A stretch of DNA of 64,000 nucleotides. Origin: a virus. The position numbers were made by a program, and so were the translations under genes. Below are positions 6,644-16,075 of the stretch, piece after piece. The notes beneath the pieces were generated by a model. It had not been told where the DNA came from. It saw nothing but the letters and a program-made list of their open reading frames with translations, and made no database searches. The first letter of the stretch is position 1, and the number at the start of each line of letters is the position of its first letter. The stretch is from positions 1 to 64,000 of IMG/VR virus record IMGVR_UViG_3300050821_001428; one strand, given 5' to 3'.

Positions 6644-6836
6644 CGAATCCACCATATCCCGCCGCGATACGGGCTAGACGAGCCTGCTCCGCAAATAGCG
6701 AATCATCACCTAAATGGCAGACTTCTACATAGTGTGCGGCTCGGGCTGCTTCTTCGATAAAGAACCATTCTTTATGACTTGCTACACCGAGCATGGTATG
6801 CAGGGCACTTACTTGATCTGTGCGTTTTTGAGGCAT
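6636..6836 (-). CDS. Hypothetical protein
   Basis: A 66-residue Ala-rich helical protein from the ATG at 6836 (MPQKRTDQVSALHTMLGVAS); an upstream ATG at 6866 is possible. It overlaps the 3' end of the upstream membrane-protein gene and the start of the downstream one, as in a compact operon. Confidence 0.5.
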   Translation of the reverse strand: MPQKRTDQVSALHTMLGVASHKEWFFIEEAARAAHYVEVCHLGDDSLFAEQARLARIAAGYGGFDG

Positions 6837-6991
6837 AATGTAAAAACTAAGTTGACTAATGACCATACGATAGCCACACCAAAAATAGCGGCACTGTAAG
6901 AGCCGGTCAGGTTATATACGATCAGCACAGCCAGCGTATACCCCCAGATGCCAATTAACGTATGTGTATATAACCGCCAGCGTTTAGACAT
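6809..6991 (-). CDS. Two-helix membrane protein
   Basis: A 60-residue protein with two hydrophobic segments (LIGIWGYTLAVLIVYNLTG and AAIFGVAIVWSLVNLVFTL) and a basic N-terminus. Function unknown. It overlaps its downstream neighbour. Confidence 0.55.
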   Translation of the reverse strand: MSKRWRLYTHTLIGIWGYTLAVLIVYNLTGSYSAAIFGVAIVWSLVNLVFTLCLKNAQIK

Positions 6992-7310
6992 ATTGATTAC
7001 TTAATTCCATGAGTTGTACTTGTACTTCACCGTTAGGTGTAATAGTTGCGCCAAGGGTACCGTCATCTACGACCTCTAGGGAGATAAGACCCTTACGCTG
7101 TAATGACCACACGGTATCAGTAATCCAGACATGATTTAACTCCTTCGTGAAAATATCCATGAAGTCATTATCATCAATATATTCACCGGTGTTATTTAGA
7201 CCGATATACTGCTCGTCGTATGTCTTGACGGCGCGATCAAATACTATCTGAATACGGTCCTGATTTTGTACGCCAAACCAATTATCAAATTCATCCTGCT
7301 GCGATGTCAT
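6984..7310 (-). CDS. Hypothetical protein
   Basis: A 108-residue acidic protein starting MTSQQDEFDNWFGVQNQD. The C-terminus looks like a winged-helix fragment (VWSLQRKGLISLEVVDDG). GGAGAACGGGAAT precedes this start; the ATG at 7328 would add six residues. It is divergent from the plus-strand gene at 7358. Confidence 0.55.
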   Translation of the reverse strand: MTSQQDEFDNWFGVQNQDRIQIVFDRAVKTYDEQYIGLNNTGEYIDDNDFMDIFTKELNHVWITDTVWSLQRKGLISLEVVDDGTLGATITPNGEVQVQLMELSNQYV

Positions 7311-7357
7311 TCTATTCCCGTTCTCCATATTTAAAGGTTACACTAACATAATATGTG

Positions 7358-8524
7358 ATGCAGAACTTCACTATCTCCAGTATAGCACCCCTACAGCGGG
7401 TATCTCACTGGGCAAAATCAAGTTTATCACATTTGGTACATTCGACCACCCGAGCTAACACCAATGCTGTAGATTCTGTAGACTACTTCCATAGTAGTCC
7501 AACTACTGAGCGAGATCGTATCATGCAACACGGCCTTATGGCGAGTCCTCCATTTAATCCCTCAAATGATAGTATGATGGGTTTACAACAATTGGCTGAC
7601 GAGGGTAATGCCGTAGCTGAAAAGGCTCTTAACGATTATAAGAATCAGCCAAGTGGCGTATATGTTGCGCCTACACCTAATGCTTGGCAGAGTCCTAAGC
7701 GAGATACCTGGCAAATTAATCCTGGTTATATCCAACAACTAAATAGTAACCCTATGATGGGCGATGACCATCCTTTCAAAGTAATTCCACATAATATTCC
7801 ACCTGAGGCTTTGACGTTACACCATAGTCCCGCTGAAGATGCGATGTGGAAGGGGCGTCAACCTATTCAATTAAAGCAAGCTGATAATTATCAGCAGGAT
7901 ACACGTAATTTCCCCGATCCAACTGAGCCTCGCGCCTCTAATCCTCCTGTGCCAGACGGTTGCACCTGTCCTTTAGGACATAAGCTAGATTGTCCGGTGC
8001 ACGGTTTACATGGGACACAAGACGATTTAGATAATCAATGGGCTAACAAACAACAAGCAAATCCAATTGGATTTGCCCAAGATGCCACACAATCCTGGCA
8101 GCAAGCTTACTCAAATATTGCCAGGCTGTACGTTTACGACCCGAATCAAGTCTCTAAAATTGCTGATATTCACGGCGGCTACGGCCTTTGCCTTTTTACG
8201 AGTTATTCAACTCAACCTCTTGTTAGAATTAGTGATATATACAGTAATGAATGGTTTAATGCATCGGTAAAAAGCAATACTAAGTGCCACAATTGTAGTG
8301 ACACTATAAATAGGAAGCCAAATCCAGCCAGTGACACCAAATCCAGCATACAAGAAAACTACCGCGAAGTAAGCGATGAGTTGGCACGTCCAAAATATTC
8401 GATCGATCATTGGTCTAATGATAGCACATTGGCCAAGCTTCATCAAGGACAATCTCAATCTCAAAAATCTCCATCAAAGCTCAAGAGTGCCCTAGATAAA
8501 ATCGCTGCTCATACTAGGTCTTAG
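7358..8524 (+). CDS. ART-like protein with zinc motif
   Basis: A 389-residue protein and the only plus-strand gene in the left half. Residues about 40-165 have the outline of an ADP-ribosyltransferase/KptA-like fold: YFHSSPTTERDRIMQHGL near the start, GVYVAPTPNAW, then IPPEALTLHH. The first strand strongly resembles YYHVTTEPAIESIQQHGL in the protein at 21941-24805. A CTCPLGHKLDCPVHG zinc motif and a low-complexity Gln/Asn/Ser tail follow. Catalytic competence cannot be judged. It is convergent with the tail fibre gene, overlapping by 4 bp. The C-terminal third also carries an antisense hydrophobic ORF. Confidence 0.55.
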   Translation: MQNFTISSIAPLQRVSHWAKSSLSHLVHSTTRANTNAVDSVDYFHSSPTTERDRIMQHGLMASPPFNPSNDSMMGLQQLADEGNAVAEKALNDYKNQPSGVYVAPTPNAWQSPKRDTWQINPGYIQQLNSNPMMGDDHPFKVIPHNIPPEALTLHHSPAEDAMWKGRQPIQLKQADNYQQDTRNFPDPTEPRASNPPVPDGCTCPLGHKLDCPVHGLHGTQDDLDNQWANKQQANPIGFAQDATQSWQQAYSNIARLYVYDPNQVSKIADIHGGYGLCLFTSYSTQPLVRISDIYSNEWFNASVKSNTKCHNCSDTINRKPNPASDTKSSIQENYREVSDELARPKYSIDHWSNDSTLAKLHQGQSQSQKSPSKLKSALDKIAAHTRS

Positions 8525-9891
8525 GTTTTGATAAAGTAACTAAAGACGCCAAATGGCTGCATATTATTGTGGGAATTACCGTTGCCTAAGTTATTAGTAG
8601 TACCAGGGTGGGTGTGGTCTGCGCTAACACCATTAGTTGTAAAGCCGTGACTATGGTTGAGTGAATTATTGCCCCATGTCGAACTGTTATGATAAGCTAT
8701 TGGGGAAATATTGTCACCGCCACCGGCCAACCCATCAGAAACAATCTGGTCAAATACCCCAGCATACTGGAAAGCCCCGTTGCCTCCATCAGCATAGCTA
8801 TTATTAGTTGTACCCCCATGAGAGTGATTATTACTTTGAGGCCCCGTAGTGAATCCTACTCCGCTGGCGGGTAGTGCCCCCATAGATAATGTATGGTTCT
8901 CTTCTCCGCCACGATTACCAAGTTCTCGCTCGGTCAAGCTTGGTCCGGTACCCGCACCAATGCCTACGATCCCGGCTCTATTAGGAACATTAAACGTAGT
9001 CGAGCCATCTCCAACTCCATGGGGAGCAAACAAGAGGCTAATAGAACTCTCGATAGCCAATGTGGGACTAGCTAATGTCAAGATCGTTAATGGTGTAGAA
9101 GTGAATTCGACACTAGTAATAGTATTTGTATTAGATGCACCAATACCAGTACCACTAACCGGGATAGATGTACCGTATACTATATTAACATTAATGTTCG
9201 TAAAGCCTAATAACCCTTGGATAAATGGTTCTAGCGTAACATCCGGGATTGTTATCGTCGTAACGCCACTACCAAAAGATACCGTTTTTGTAATAGCAAT
9301 AGCTGATAACAACGTAGCATATGTAGAGCGTGAATATGCTCCCCCTAAAGCTGGAAGATAGCCCGCAGGAGCAATTGCTCCTGCGTGCTCAATAATAGTA
9401 CCCGCTGGCACTAGCTGGGCTTGCAGAACGGAAGCGGCAGTAGGATTAGGTAATGTCCCGGCGAGGATACCGCCTAGCGCCGTTGCTTGTGTTACAGGTG
9501 GCTGTCCTTGGATAGTGTTAATAGTAACATTTGGCAGAGTACCACTAGCATCCCCGGTTAGGGAACCTACGGACGAATCAAGGTTTCCTACGCCATCACC
9601 GTGAACCGCTTCAAAATAAACATTAAAGGCGCTGTAGTGAATAGAACCGGGTACCTGAATAATATAAGAACCCTCGGCTACGAAGTAGCTATTCACGCTA
9701 CCATTTAGATTACCGGAGACATCGGTAGTAATAGTCGATACAGGCGAGCCTGCCGACACAGAACTAAATACCGTAGCTGCGCCGCCACTACGTTTAATTA
9801 CCGTTACTTGCTGGTTAGCAACAGGAAAAATACTACTACCGTTAAGGTAGGTTAATGTACAAGTTAGTGCAACCCGCTGTGTTGAAGACAT
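8521..9891 (-). CDS. Tail fibre protein with tail-collar domain
   Basis: A 456-residue protein. The N-terminal about 110 residues form a beta-rich domain of the kind that attaches fibres to the virion. Residues about 165-340 carry a phage tail collar domain (AGTIIEHAGAIAPAGYLPAL ... FNVPNRAGIVGIGAGTG). The C-terminal region is Gly/Asn/His-rich (NNHSHGGTTNN, HSHGFTTNG), which is common in receptor-binding tips where His sites bind metal. It is thought to bind the host surface. Confidence 0.85.
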   Translation of the reverse strand: MSSTQRVALTCTLTYLNGSSIFPVANQQVTVIKRSGGAATVFSSVSAGSPVSTITTDVSGNLNGSVNSYFVAEGSYIIQVPGSIHYSAFNVYFEAVHGDGVGNLDSSVGSLTGDASGTLPNVTINTIQGQPPVTQATALGGILAGTLPNPTAASVLQAQLVPAGTIIEHAGAIAPAGYLPALGGAYSRSTYATLLSAIAITKTVSFGSGVTTITIPDVTLEPFIQGLLGFTNINVNIVYGTSIPVSGTGIGASNTNTITSVEFTSTPLTILTLASPTLAIESSISLLFAPHGVGDGSTTFNVPNRAGIVGIGAGTGPSLTERELGNRGGEENHTLSMGALPASGVGFTTGPQSNNHSHGGTTNNSYADGGNGAFQYAGVFDQIVSDGLAGGGDNISPIAYHNSSTWGNNSLNHSHGFTTNGVSADHTHPGTTNNLGNGNSHNNMQPFGVFSYFIKT

Positions 9892-9942
9892 ATCACTTAT
9901 TACTGTATCGTGATAGAATCTTTATCCAAATTTCTAAGTAGA

Positions 9943-10047
9943 TTAAAATGGATGAGAACTACAGAGTAAGCATATAATTTCTGCTAATAAAAAAATACCG
10001 ACATACCATGGAAGTATACGGTGACGATGCCGAATAAACTTCTTCAT
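9943..10047 (-). CDS. Small membrane peptide
   Basis: A 34-residue ORF with a basic N-terminus and one hydrophobic helix (LPWYVGIFLLAEIICLLC). Its ATG overlaps the upstream stop as ATGA. Position after another membrane protein and beside the fibre gene suggests a lysis-accessory role, which is inference. Confidence 0.45.
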   Translation of the reverse strand: MKKFIRHRHRILPWYVGIFLLAEIICLLCSSHPF

Positions 10048-10343
10048 TCGTCTTCTAATTCCTTGGTGACCTTGCGGATTTCTTCTTCCAATTCCTGTCT
10101 GGTCGGATGTTGCTCTTCTTCGTAATTCCCGGGCCAGTTGGGACTCAGGAAGGCTGGCAGTCCCATCATAGCTGCAAACAGAATAAGCAATGTTGGACGC
10201 TCCGCGTGTGCCAATAACGTTTCGTGTGCCGTACCCGCTAAGCCCGATATAAAAAGGACCGAATTCCGGTTGATAAGATAGAGCGGTCGCAGACGACGCC
10301 TTCTTTGTAAAGCTTTGTCCCGATTGGGTTTTAGTGACTTCAT
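10044..10343 (-). CDS. Membrane protein, holin candidate
   Basis: A 99-residue protein: basic N-terminus (NRDKALQRRRRLR), one or two hydrophobic segments (LLILFAAMMGLPAFL) and a charged C-terminal helix. It sits between tail-fibre and rII genes with a second membrane peptide. Size and layout fit a holin but no homology is claimed. The longer frame on the same strand (9943-10347) is rejected because it lacks this hydrophobic pattern. Confidence 0.5.
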   Translation of the reverse strand: MKSLKPNRDKALQRRRRLRPLYLINRNSVLFISGLAGTAHETLLAHAERPTLLILFAAMMGLPAFLSPNWPGNYEEEQHPTRQELEEEIRKVTKELEDE

Positions 10344-10411
10344 TCATGTGCCAAATTGTTAGCTTCTACATATTTAATATCTTGTATTTAGCGTTATTGT
10401 TTCTATCACCA

Positions 10412-10834
10412 CTAAGTATTTTCGTAATGTTCACGTCCACCCATGATACGTTCAATATCAATGATTCGTCCGCGTGTTTCATCGTCAAATTGTCCCGCGA
10501 TAAGAATATTAAAATCATCATGCTTATGATACTCACGACCTTCTTGGCGGGCGGTTAGTATCTCAGCTATATGTTCATCAATACGAGATTCTAATTCGGG
10601 GTCTAGTCTCTCGGACGGGATATGCTCTGTCTCACAATAATATTCAAAATTAAAATACCGAGACAACATCTGTGCTTCCTGTTCATCTAATACGGCATCG
10701 GTCTGAATAGCAGAACCGACATATGAGTTATTAGTACGGCATCTCGGGCATTCTCGATACGCAGATATATACGGCCAATTTATACCGCATATTGTACATT
10801 TATAAGAAGAATGCCCTTGTCCTCCTTGACTCAT
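10412..10834 (-). CDS. Zinc-ribbon protein
   Basis: A 140-residue protein with an N-terminal zinc ribbon (YKCTICGINW ... RECPRCRTNN) and a long acidic helical region. Function unknown; likely nucleic-acid or protein binding. Confidence 0.6.
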   Translation of the reverse strand: MSQGGQGHSSYKCTICGINWPYISAYRECPRCRTNNSYVGSAIQTDAVLDEQEAQMLSRYFNFEYYCETEHIPSERLDPELESRIDEHIAEILTARQEGREYHKHDDFNILIAGQFDDETRGRIIDIERIMGGREHYENT

Positions 10835-10853
10835 ATTTCCTACCTTAGCTGAA

Positions 10854-11084
10854 TTACTCGTAAAACATTACGTCAATAACTTTATTCACATCGTCAATAT
10901 GCGTAAAGGCGCGTAGTCCAAGACTACGCGCCTTTCGATGAATCATCGTTCGCATACTTAAAAGCCCAGCGTTGAAGTCTTCTCCCTGGCGTAGCTTTCT
11001 AGCTTGGCCATCAGCCCAGGCTGCCCAGTCATATAACTCTGGTCTACCTCGATTAGATTTAAAATTAGGAATGACTTCAGACAT
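10854..11084 (-). CDS. Hypothetical basic protein
   Basis: A 76-residue protein with NRGRPELYDWAAWADGQARK at its start and a helical C-terminus. It looks like a small DNA-binding protein, but no family is recognised. It sits directly after the rIIB gene in transcription order. Confidence 0.5.
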   Translation of the reverse strand: MSEVIPNFKSNRGRPELYDWAAWADGQARKLRQGEDFNAGLLSMRTMIHRKARSLGLRAFTHIDDVNKVIDVMFYE

Positions 11085-11098
11085 CTACATATTATATA

Positions 11099-12139
11099 TC
11101 AGTAATACCGATTGTAATATGCCCAATTAGTACGTTCAAATACAGCCTCTTTGGATGTATCATCTTCGAAATCGTCAGTATTAACAAAATGCAAGCCATA
11201 TTCTATATCCATATAATCATGCATATCATGATCGTATTCGTACCGACCCCGGCTATACCAATTCTCTTTAATCCCATCCCATGCCCATTCGCTAGGGAAT
11301 GCATTATCGTTAGTAGAAGAAGGAATAGATGTCTCTTCAATAAGAATAGATGTCTGATGAGGTGTATTAATCTCTTCGATTACCTTGTAACGGCAGACCC
11401 GAATCTTCTCGTTATTAGAATCGCTAGGGACCGACACCACATCGCGCGGGTTGACTTCTACGGCTAGACGAGTCGAACTGAACTGTGAGGCATAGCGCCA
11501 GTTAGATACATGCAAACCAGTCGAGCACGATACATTAGGGTCATCGACAACAATAGACCGTTGCATCTCGACAATATCGCCAATCTTCTGACGCACGACA
11601 CCGGATCTATGTGGTACTCCGTTGATAATAGCTGGACCCGAGCGATGTGACTGATAGCCACCTTCCTGGTTATCACTAGGATGCACACCCTTATAACCGA
11701 TGAAATTACCATCTTCGTTGATAGTAAATTCATGCTTCTGTAGGAAGCTATAAAGCTGATTGCGCGAATTCTGGGATGGATTCTGCTGAACCTTCTCCAA
11801 GAAATTGATAAGCGGTTTACTGGCGGCGTGGCCATGTTCTTTCAGAGAGCGCAAGATATGATCTATCAATTCTCCTGCAATTTCGTCACCATCGAAGAAT
11901 AAACTATTGTGCGTGTAAGTAATCCTGTCTGACAGAAAGGTACGTGCAATACTATTGCCAATATCGATAAGATCAAGCACCGAATCATCATCAGCCATAA
12001 CACCGGTGACAATAGCATTCCAATGAGTATGTTCAGAGTTTACTAGATGTAGATTAAAAATCTCGTCATAGATGGCTAGATGGCTTAGACCATCTGCCGT
12101 CTTAGACAGCGTATACGTCAAATTAGACGGGTTGGACAT
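11099..12139 (-). CDS. rIIB: rIIB-like protein
   Basis: A 346-residue protein with features of T4-type rIIB: LYSFLQKHEFTINEDGNFIG followed by YKGV, then CSTGLHVSNWRYASQF and VEVNPRDVVSVPSDS. In T4, rIIA and rIIB act together at the membrane in lysis inhibition and superinfection exclusion. It overlaps the rIIA gene by 17 bp, as expected for the pair. Confidence 0.8.
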   Translation of the reverse strand: MSNPSNLTYTLSKTADGLSHLAIYDEIFNLHLVNSEHTHWNAIVTGVMADDDSVLDLIDIGNSIARTFLSDRITYTHNSLFFDGDEIAGELIDHILRSLKEHGHAASKPLINFLEKVQQNPSQNSRNQLYSFLQKHEFTINEDGNFIGYKGVHPSDNQEGGYQSHRSGPAIINGVPHRSGVVRQKIGDIVEMQRSIVVDDPNVSCSTGLHVSNWRYASQFSSTRLAVEVNPRDVVSVPSDSNNEKIRVCRYKVIEEINTPHQTSILIEETSIPSSTNDNAFPSEWAWDGIKENWYSRGRYEYDHDMHDYMDIEYGLHFVNTDDFEDDTSKEAVFERTNWAYYNRYY

Positions 12140-14165
12140 TTTGATACAATTTCTCCCAGATAGCGTTTATATACAGTGTATTATGTTCTTTGTGCTCTGA
12201 TGCAATCAGAGGATATCGTTCCATAAAATAAATTGATTTTGATGGGATATCTTTCTGCGGCAAGATATGTCTTAAATACCTAAATAGAGTGGTATGGGCC
12301 GGTGCATTATGCACTAAATTTAGCATAGTTTTCAATTCGGGATCGAGAATCTTGTCTATATCTAGAGCAGTTGCTAAGAGCAGACTATTGTTATAGATTC
12401 CATCAACCAATCCTTTTTGTGTGGTATGAGATAAATCCTTCCACCACTGAGTAATGACCGGTGTAATCCATTTATTCCACTCAATTGCGTTGGGTAGCTT
12501 CCGAATAAAGGCTTCGACCTGACGCCGCTGGATACATACTAGTGTATGTGGAGGCAAATAAGTGTTAAAATTATAGTGGCCCGGGGGCCTACCATGAATC
12601 CTATCTGCGATATAATACACCAATGTACCAGTGACACCTTGTAATTCCGTCATAGTCATACTATGAGTCTGACCGTCATGGGTCGAAGCATATTGCGTTG
12701 CATTCCGAGTATTAGATACCTTTGGCTTACTTGGAAGTTTACAAGCGTTAATATCCTCCCACTTCAAGATATAGCTAGGATCAACCCACTCACTAGTAAC
12801 TTTACCCGGTGTAAAGATGAACTGATTTGGTAGAGTTTTGTTATTATCATCAAAATACTGCCATAGCTTCTTTTTCACCGTAGCGGTATATTTACGGTCG
12901 AAACCCTCTACCCAATAATTATTAACTATTGAACGTAGATGTAACTTATACCGAATCTCATATTTTGATAGCCCAAACTCACCAGGGGTAACACCAAACC
13001 CATACTCGTAAGAACAATCATTATTATGATTTATATCATCATTGCGATTAAGAACTTGATCTGCCCGTAGTGGCGGGTAGATATAAGCAGGAATATCGCG
13101 GTTTTTATATTTGAGTTCAGACCAAGCAGCCCCCCCGTTCGATGAATACATAATCCCAGCCCAATGGTTTATCCGACGCAAGCAATCGGGAGGTGTCGGC
13201 TGATTAACGACATCTTCTACGATCAATCTTTTAATATTCGTCACACAATCTATATGTGCTTCCTTGAGGGCTTTATTGGTAGTAGCGGTATAATGTAGCC
13301 CCTCACGGCTAGGTGTAAAATGTACCGATCCCATCGGTACACGGACAACAATTTCATGTGAAGGAATAATATGATTCCAAGAAAGATCCAACGTTGATTT
13401 TGATTCTTCAATAGGATACGCGACATTGCCCATCACAACATGATGCTGCCGTGTTCTACGCCGCCCGCTAATATAGCATTTATCTTTAATATCATAAACT
13501 TCAATATTATTGAAACTAAATACCGGATCTCGTCGTATAGGGGCTACACCGTTAATAAGCACGGTCCCCGGCTCCCAGAATGAGAAGAAATCATTTGCTT
13601 TCTCTACAAAACCCATAAAACCATGGTGCGAACCGAGATTAACTACAATCGTGACAGTTACGCCATTAGGCTCGTCAACTTCTTGCTCACTGACGATCTT
13701 CAATACTGGAAAGTTACTCTCGTCGCGCATGATTAGAGCATTTGTCTTGATTCCATCCTTGATACCAATCACAGAAAATTGATTAGTATAAGTTAGTGGA
13801 GATTTACATCCAAGCCCCAACGAACCAATCTGGTCATTGGTCTGACGCTTTGTAGATGTACCATACTTTGAATAAATATTACGGAATCCATCAGCATTCA
13901 GTCCGATACCCCAATCCTGTACCTGAAAGATAGGGTTTAGCGAACTTGGCAACGTTATCTCAATAGGACGCTTCTGTCCTGCGGCTACGTGAGCATCATA
14001 AGCATTACAGCTAATCTCACGAATAATAGCCTTCTCTGGATCAGAATAAAGATCCGTCAATAGCCCTACGAGATGTTCGATTGCATTCTCATCAATCGTC
14101 ATGCGGATATCTTCGCCTGCAAGATTACCGCTAATATCAAGTTCTTTTTCTTTGGTTATGATCAT
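12123..14165 (-). CDS. rIIA: rIIA-like GHKL ATPase
   Basis: A 680-residue protein with an N-terminal GHKL (Hsp90/histidine-kinase type) ATP-binding fold: N-box REISCNAYDAH (about 48-58), DWGIGL with the nucleotide-binding Asp and Gly, and a GSLGLGCKSPL lid. This is the architecture of T4 rIIA. The following region includes a GHKL-like transducer segment, and the C-terminal half is unassigned. It is coupled to rIIB by overlap. Confidence 0.8.
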   Translation of the reverse strand: MIITKEKELDISGNLAGEDIRMTIDENAIEHLVGLLTDLYSDPEKAIIREISCNAYDAHVAAGQKRPIEITLPSSLNPIFQVQDWGIGLNADGFRNIYSKYGTSTKRQTNDQIGSLGLGCKSPLTYTNQFSVIGIKDGIKTNALIMRDESNFPVLKIVSEQEVDEPNGVTVTIVVNLGSHHGFMGFVEKANDFFSFWEPGTVLINGVAPIRRDPVFSFNNIEVYDIKDKCYISGRRRTRQHHVVMGNVAYPIEESKSTLDLSWNHIIPSHEIVVRVPMGSVHFTPSREGLHYTATTNKALKEAHIDCVTNIKRLIVEDVVNQPTPPDCLRRINHWAGIMYSSNGGAAWSELKYKNRDIPAYIYPPLRADQVLNRNDDINHNNDCSYEYGFGVTPGEFGLSKYEIRYKLHLRSIVNNYWVEGFDRKYTATVKKKLWQYFDDNNKTLPNQFIFTPGKVTSEWVDPSYILKWEDINACKLPSKPKVSNTRNATQYASTHDGQTHSMTMTELQGVTGTLVYYIADRIHGRPPGHYNFNTYLPPHTLVCIQRRQVEAFIRKLPNAIEWNKWITPVITQWWKDLSHTTQKGLVDGIYNNSLLLATALDIDKILDPELKTMLNLVHNAPAHTTLFRYLRHILPQKDIPSKSIYFMERYPLIASEHKEHNTLYINAIWEKLYQNVQPV

Positions 14166-14199
14166 TTATGATTTAAATATAATTTAAGTTGATTATTTA

Positions 14200-14730
14200 T
14201 CAGGTAGTTGATACGCCCAGAGCTTCTGCTAGCTCGCTAGGAGAGATTGTAACACATTGAAGCGCAGGTGTAAAGTCGCCTCTCGTTAGAGCCTGGGCGA
14301 CTAGACCGGAGCAAATATTAGTACGGCCAATAAAAGCAAATCCACGCCCCGGAATTAGGAAACGGGTAGCCGTACCAAATACAGTAAGCCAACCGTATTT
14401 CTTACCTATTTGCGTTTCTAGATATCTCTCTGCCTGATACTTATCTGATACGTTTATTAAACAAGTATCTCCGGTGCGAACAATGAGATATTCAACGTCC
14501 TTATATTTATCAATATTTGTATGTTGTGTACCTGTAGTAATAGCTTCAACTAAATAGCCATTACCAGTATGGTAGGCAACATGCGACCACGTATCCTTAC
14601 GAAAACGGATAAATTCACCAATACGAATAATCCAATCAGTGATGGTTGTACCTTTAACGAATATAATATCGCCAGGATTTGGTAGCAAAATACTACCTTT
14701 TGGAATCTTTTCAGCGTAAATATTACTCAT
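14200..14730 (-). CDS. Papain-like amidase (YiiX/NlpC-P60 type)
   Basis: A 176-residue protein with PGDIIFVKG, then WSHVAYHTGNGYLVEA giving His and Glu, and finally NICSGLVAQAL giving the nucleophile Cys. This is the permuted papain-like order (His before Cys) of YiiX/NlpC-P60-related enzymes, which cut peptide bonds in cell walls or acyl links. It may be a lysis or entry hydrolase. The start at 14730 overlaps the stop of the upstream gene; longer N-termini run through that gene in another frame and are rejected. Confidence 0.65.
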   Translation of the reverse strand: MSNIYAEKIPKGSILLPNPGDIIFVKGTTITDWIIRIGEFIRFRKDTWSHVAYHTGNGYLVEAITTGTQHTNIDKYKDVEYLIVRTGDTCLINVSDKYQAERYLETQIGKKYGWLTVFGTATRFLIPGRGFAFIGRTNICSGLVAQALTRGDFTPALQCVTISPSELAEALGVSTT

Positions 14731-15124
14731 AATCACGGGCTGCAATATCGGACATGGTTTTTCGTTGTTTTTGCCTTTTTGGTTTAATATCAGGTTTCTC
14801 ATTGGCGCGCTCCACGGTCTTGACGAAGTAGCACCGCTGACACTGTTGAGTCGAGTACCAGTACGTATCCTCGCTCTCTTCGAAGTCCACCGGCCCGCAG
14901 TGCACATCCTCGACCTTGCCCCACGAATGATCGCGGAGCCAGCACAGCTTGTAGAACGTCCGCCACCGTCGTTCCCACTTGCGCCGCCGCAGGAATCGTG
15001 CGCGCCAGCCACATGAGCAAATCCCGAGCGAGGACGCCGCTCTACGACGGTTGTACCGCCAGTGGTACGCGGTCAGCCGATGCTTGACCCGCAAGACGCT
15101 GCTCTCTTCGATCCCGACGAACAC
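14723..15124 (-). CDS. Cys/Trp/Arg-rich hypothetical protein
   Basis: A 133-residue protein, very basic, with CSCGW, a second Cys cluster (CQRCYF) and RRRKWERRWRTFYKLCWL. It probably binds zinc. The 3' end becomes AT-richer, marking the left edge of the GC-rich island. Confidence 0.55.
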   Translation of the reverse strand: MFVGIEESSVLRVKHRLTAYHWRYNRRRAASSLGICSCGWRARFLRRRKWERRWRTFYKLCWLRDHSWGKVEDVHCGPVDFEESEDTYWYSTQQCQRCYFVKTVERANEKPDIKPKRQKQRKTMSDIAARDYE

Positions 15125-15559
15125 TTACGCCGCCTCTCGGAGCGGGTCGCTCTCCATCAGCGTGTGGTCCCAGGCGTCGCCAAACCCGATGGGTCGCCAG
15201 CGGCGGTCATCGAGAAGCTGTCTGGCCGGTCGAACGATGATCTGCCAGACGTAATGACCACCACGCCTGGAGGACTTCATCCGGTGGATGCCCCACTCGT
15301 CATTCGGGTACGAGCCGTAGACGACCCACACCTTGCCGGAGCGGACGTTGCGCAGCGTCAGGCCATTATGCACCGTCGGATGGTCCGGTTCGATGCCGCT
15401 CTTGTTGCAGCGCGGACAGATCCCTACGTGTGCGTAGGTGATCTGGCCCCGGCTGTAGCCGGTGCCATCGCAGCATATACACGGGTCACTCGGCACCGTC
15501 GCCTTCGCGCGAAGGAAGTCCGCGTAACTCGCGATGAGCCTATTGTCAGAGCCAGTCAT
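15125..15559 (-). CDS. Zinc-knuckle hypothetical protein
   Basis: A 144-residue protein with CICCDGTGY and CPRCNKSG, a DnaJ-like C-x2-C-x-G-x-G pair that would bind zinc. The C-terminal half (VRSGKVWVVYGSYPNDEWG) has no known family. It is part of the overlapping GC-rich operon. Confidence 0.6.
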   Translation of the reverse strand: MTGSDNRLIASYADFLRAKATVPSDPCICCDGTGYSRGQITYAHVGICPRCNKSGIEPDHPTVHNGLTLRNVRSGKVWVVYGSYPNDEWGIHRMKSSRRGGHYVWQIIVRPARQLLDDRRWRPIGFGDAWDHTLMESDPLREAA

Positions 15560-15840
15560 GCGTGGCCGTCGCTCTCGTCGTATCGCCGGTTGTCCTCGGC
15601 CTCCAGCTTGGTGATCGCGGACATCACGTCGTCATGGCTCTCGCCTGAATCGAACCGCAAAGCTATGATCACGGCGGCCAATTCGGCATCGTTGAGCAGC
15701 GGCTCGGGCCACACGGCCTCAACAGCGGCCCGGATCTTTGGCCTTTGGCTCCAGCTCCGCCGATCCACTGGCGTCGCGATATACGCAGCCATCGCCTTGT
15801 CCACGATGTCCTCGCTAACGGTGCTCTCACGACTACTCAT
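15556..15840 (-). CDS. Hypothetical protein
   Basis: A 94-residue helical protein with AVEAVWPEPLLNDAELAAVI. It overlaps both neighbours by a few bases and is GC-rich. No function known. Confidence 0.5.
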   Translation of the reverse strand: MSSRESTVSEDIVDKAMAAYIATPVDRRSWSQRPKIRAAVEAVWPEPLLNDAELAAVIIALRFDSGESHDDVMSAITKLEAEDNRRYDESDGHA

Positions 15841-16075
15841 CGCGGACGCCCTCCATCATCTTCACGATTTCATTGAGCGCCGCCTGGATTTGCGAGCCAG
15901 CCTGAATCCGATCGGGCCAGCGTGCGCCAATGCCCCCGACGATCTCCCACGACCCCATGTAGTGCCTCATGCCCGACTCGAAGCCATCGACCTTGACAGT
16001 GGCTCGGTACGTCTGCTCCTCGTCATCCCAGCGCACCAGGCGCACGACGAACTCACGCTTCGCAGGAGGCGTCAT
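15833..16075 (-). CDS. Hypothetical protein
   Basis: An 80-residue protein in the same overlapping operon, with a beta-rich N-terminus ([19 protein letters not shown]) and a helical C-terminus. Unrecognised. Confidence 0.5.
   Translation of the reverse strand: MTPPAKREFVVRLVRWDDEEQTYRATVKVDGFESGMRHYMGSWEIVGGIGARWPDRIQAGSQIQAALNEIVKMMEGVRDE

Noticed and set aside
8849-9361. Plus-strand ORF of 170 residues opposite the tail fibre
   Set aside because: Antisense shadow of the repetitive fibre gene.
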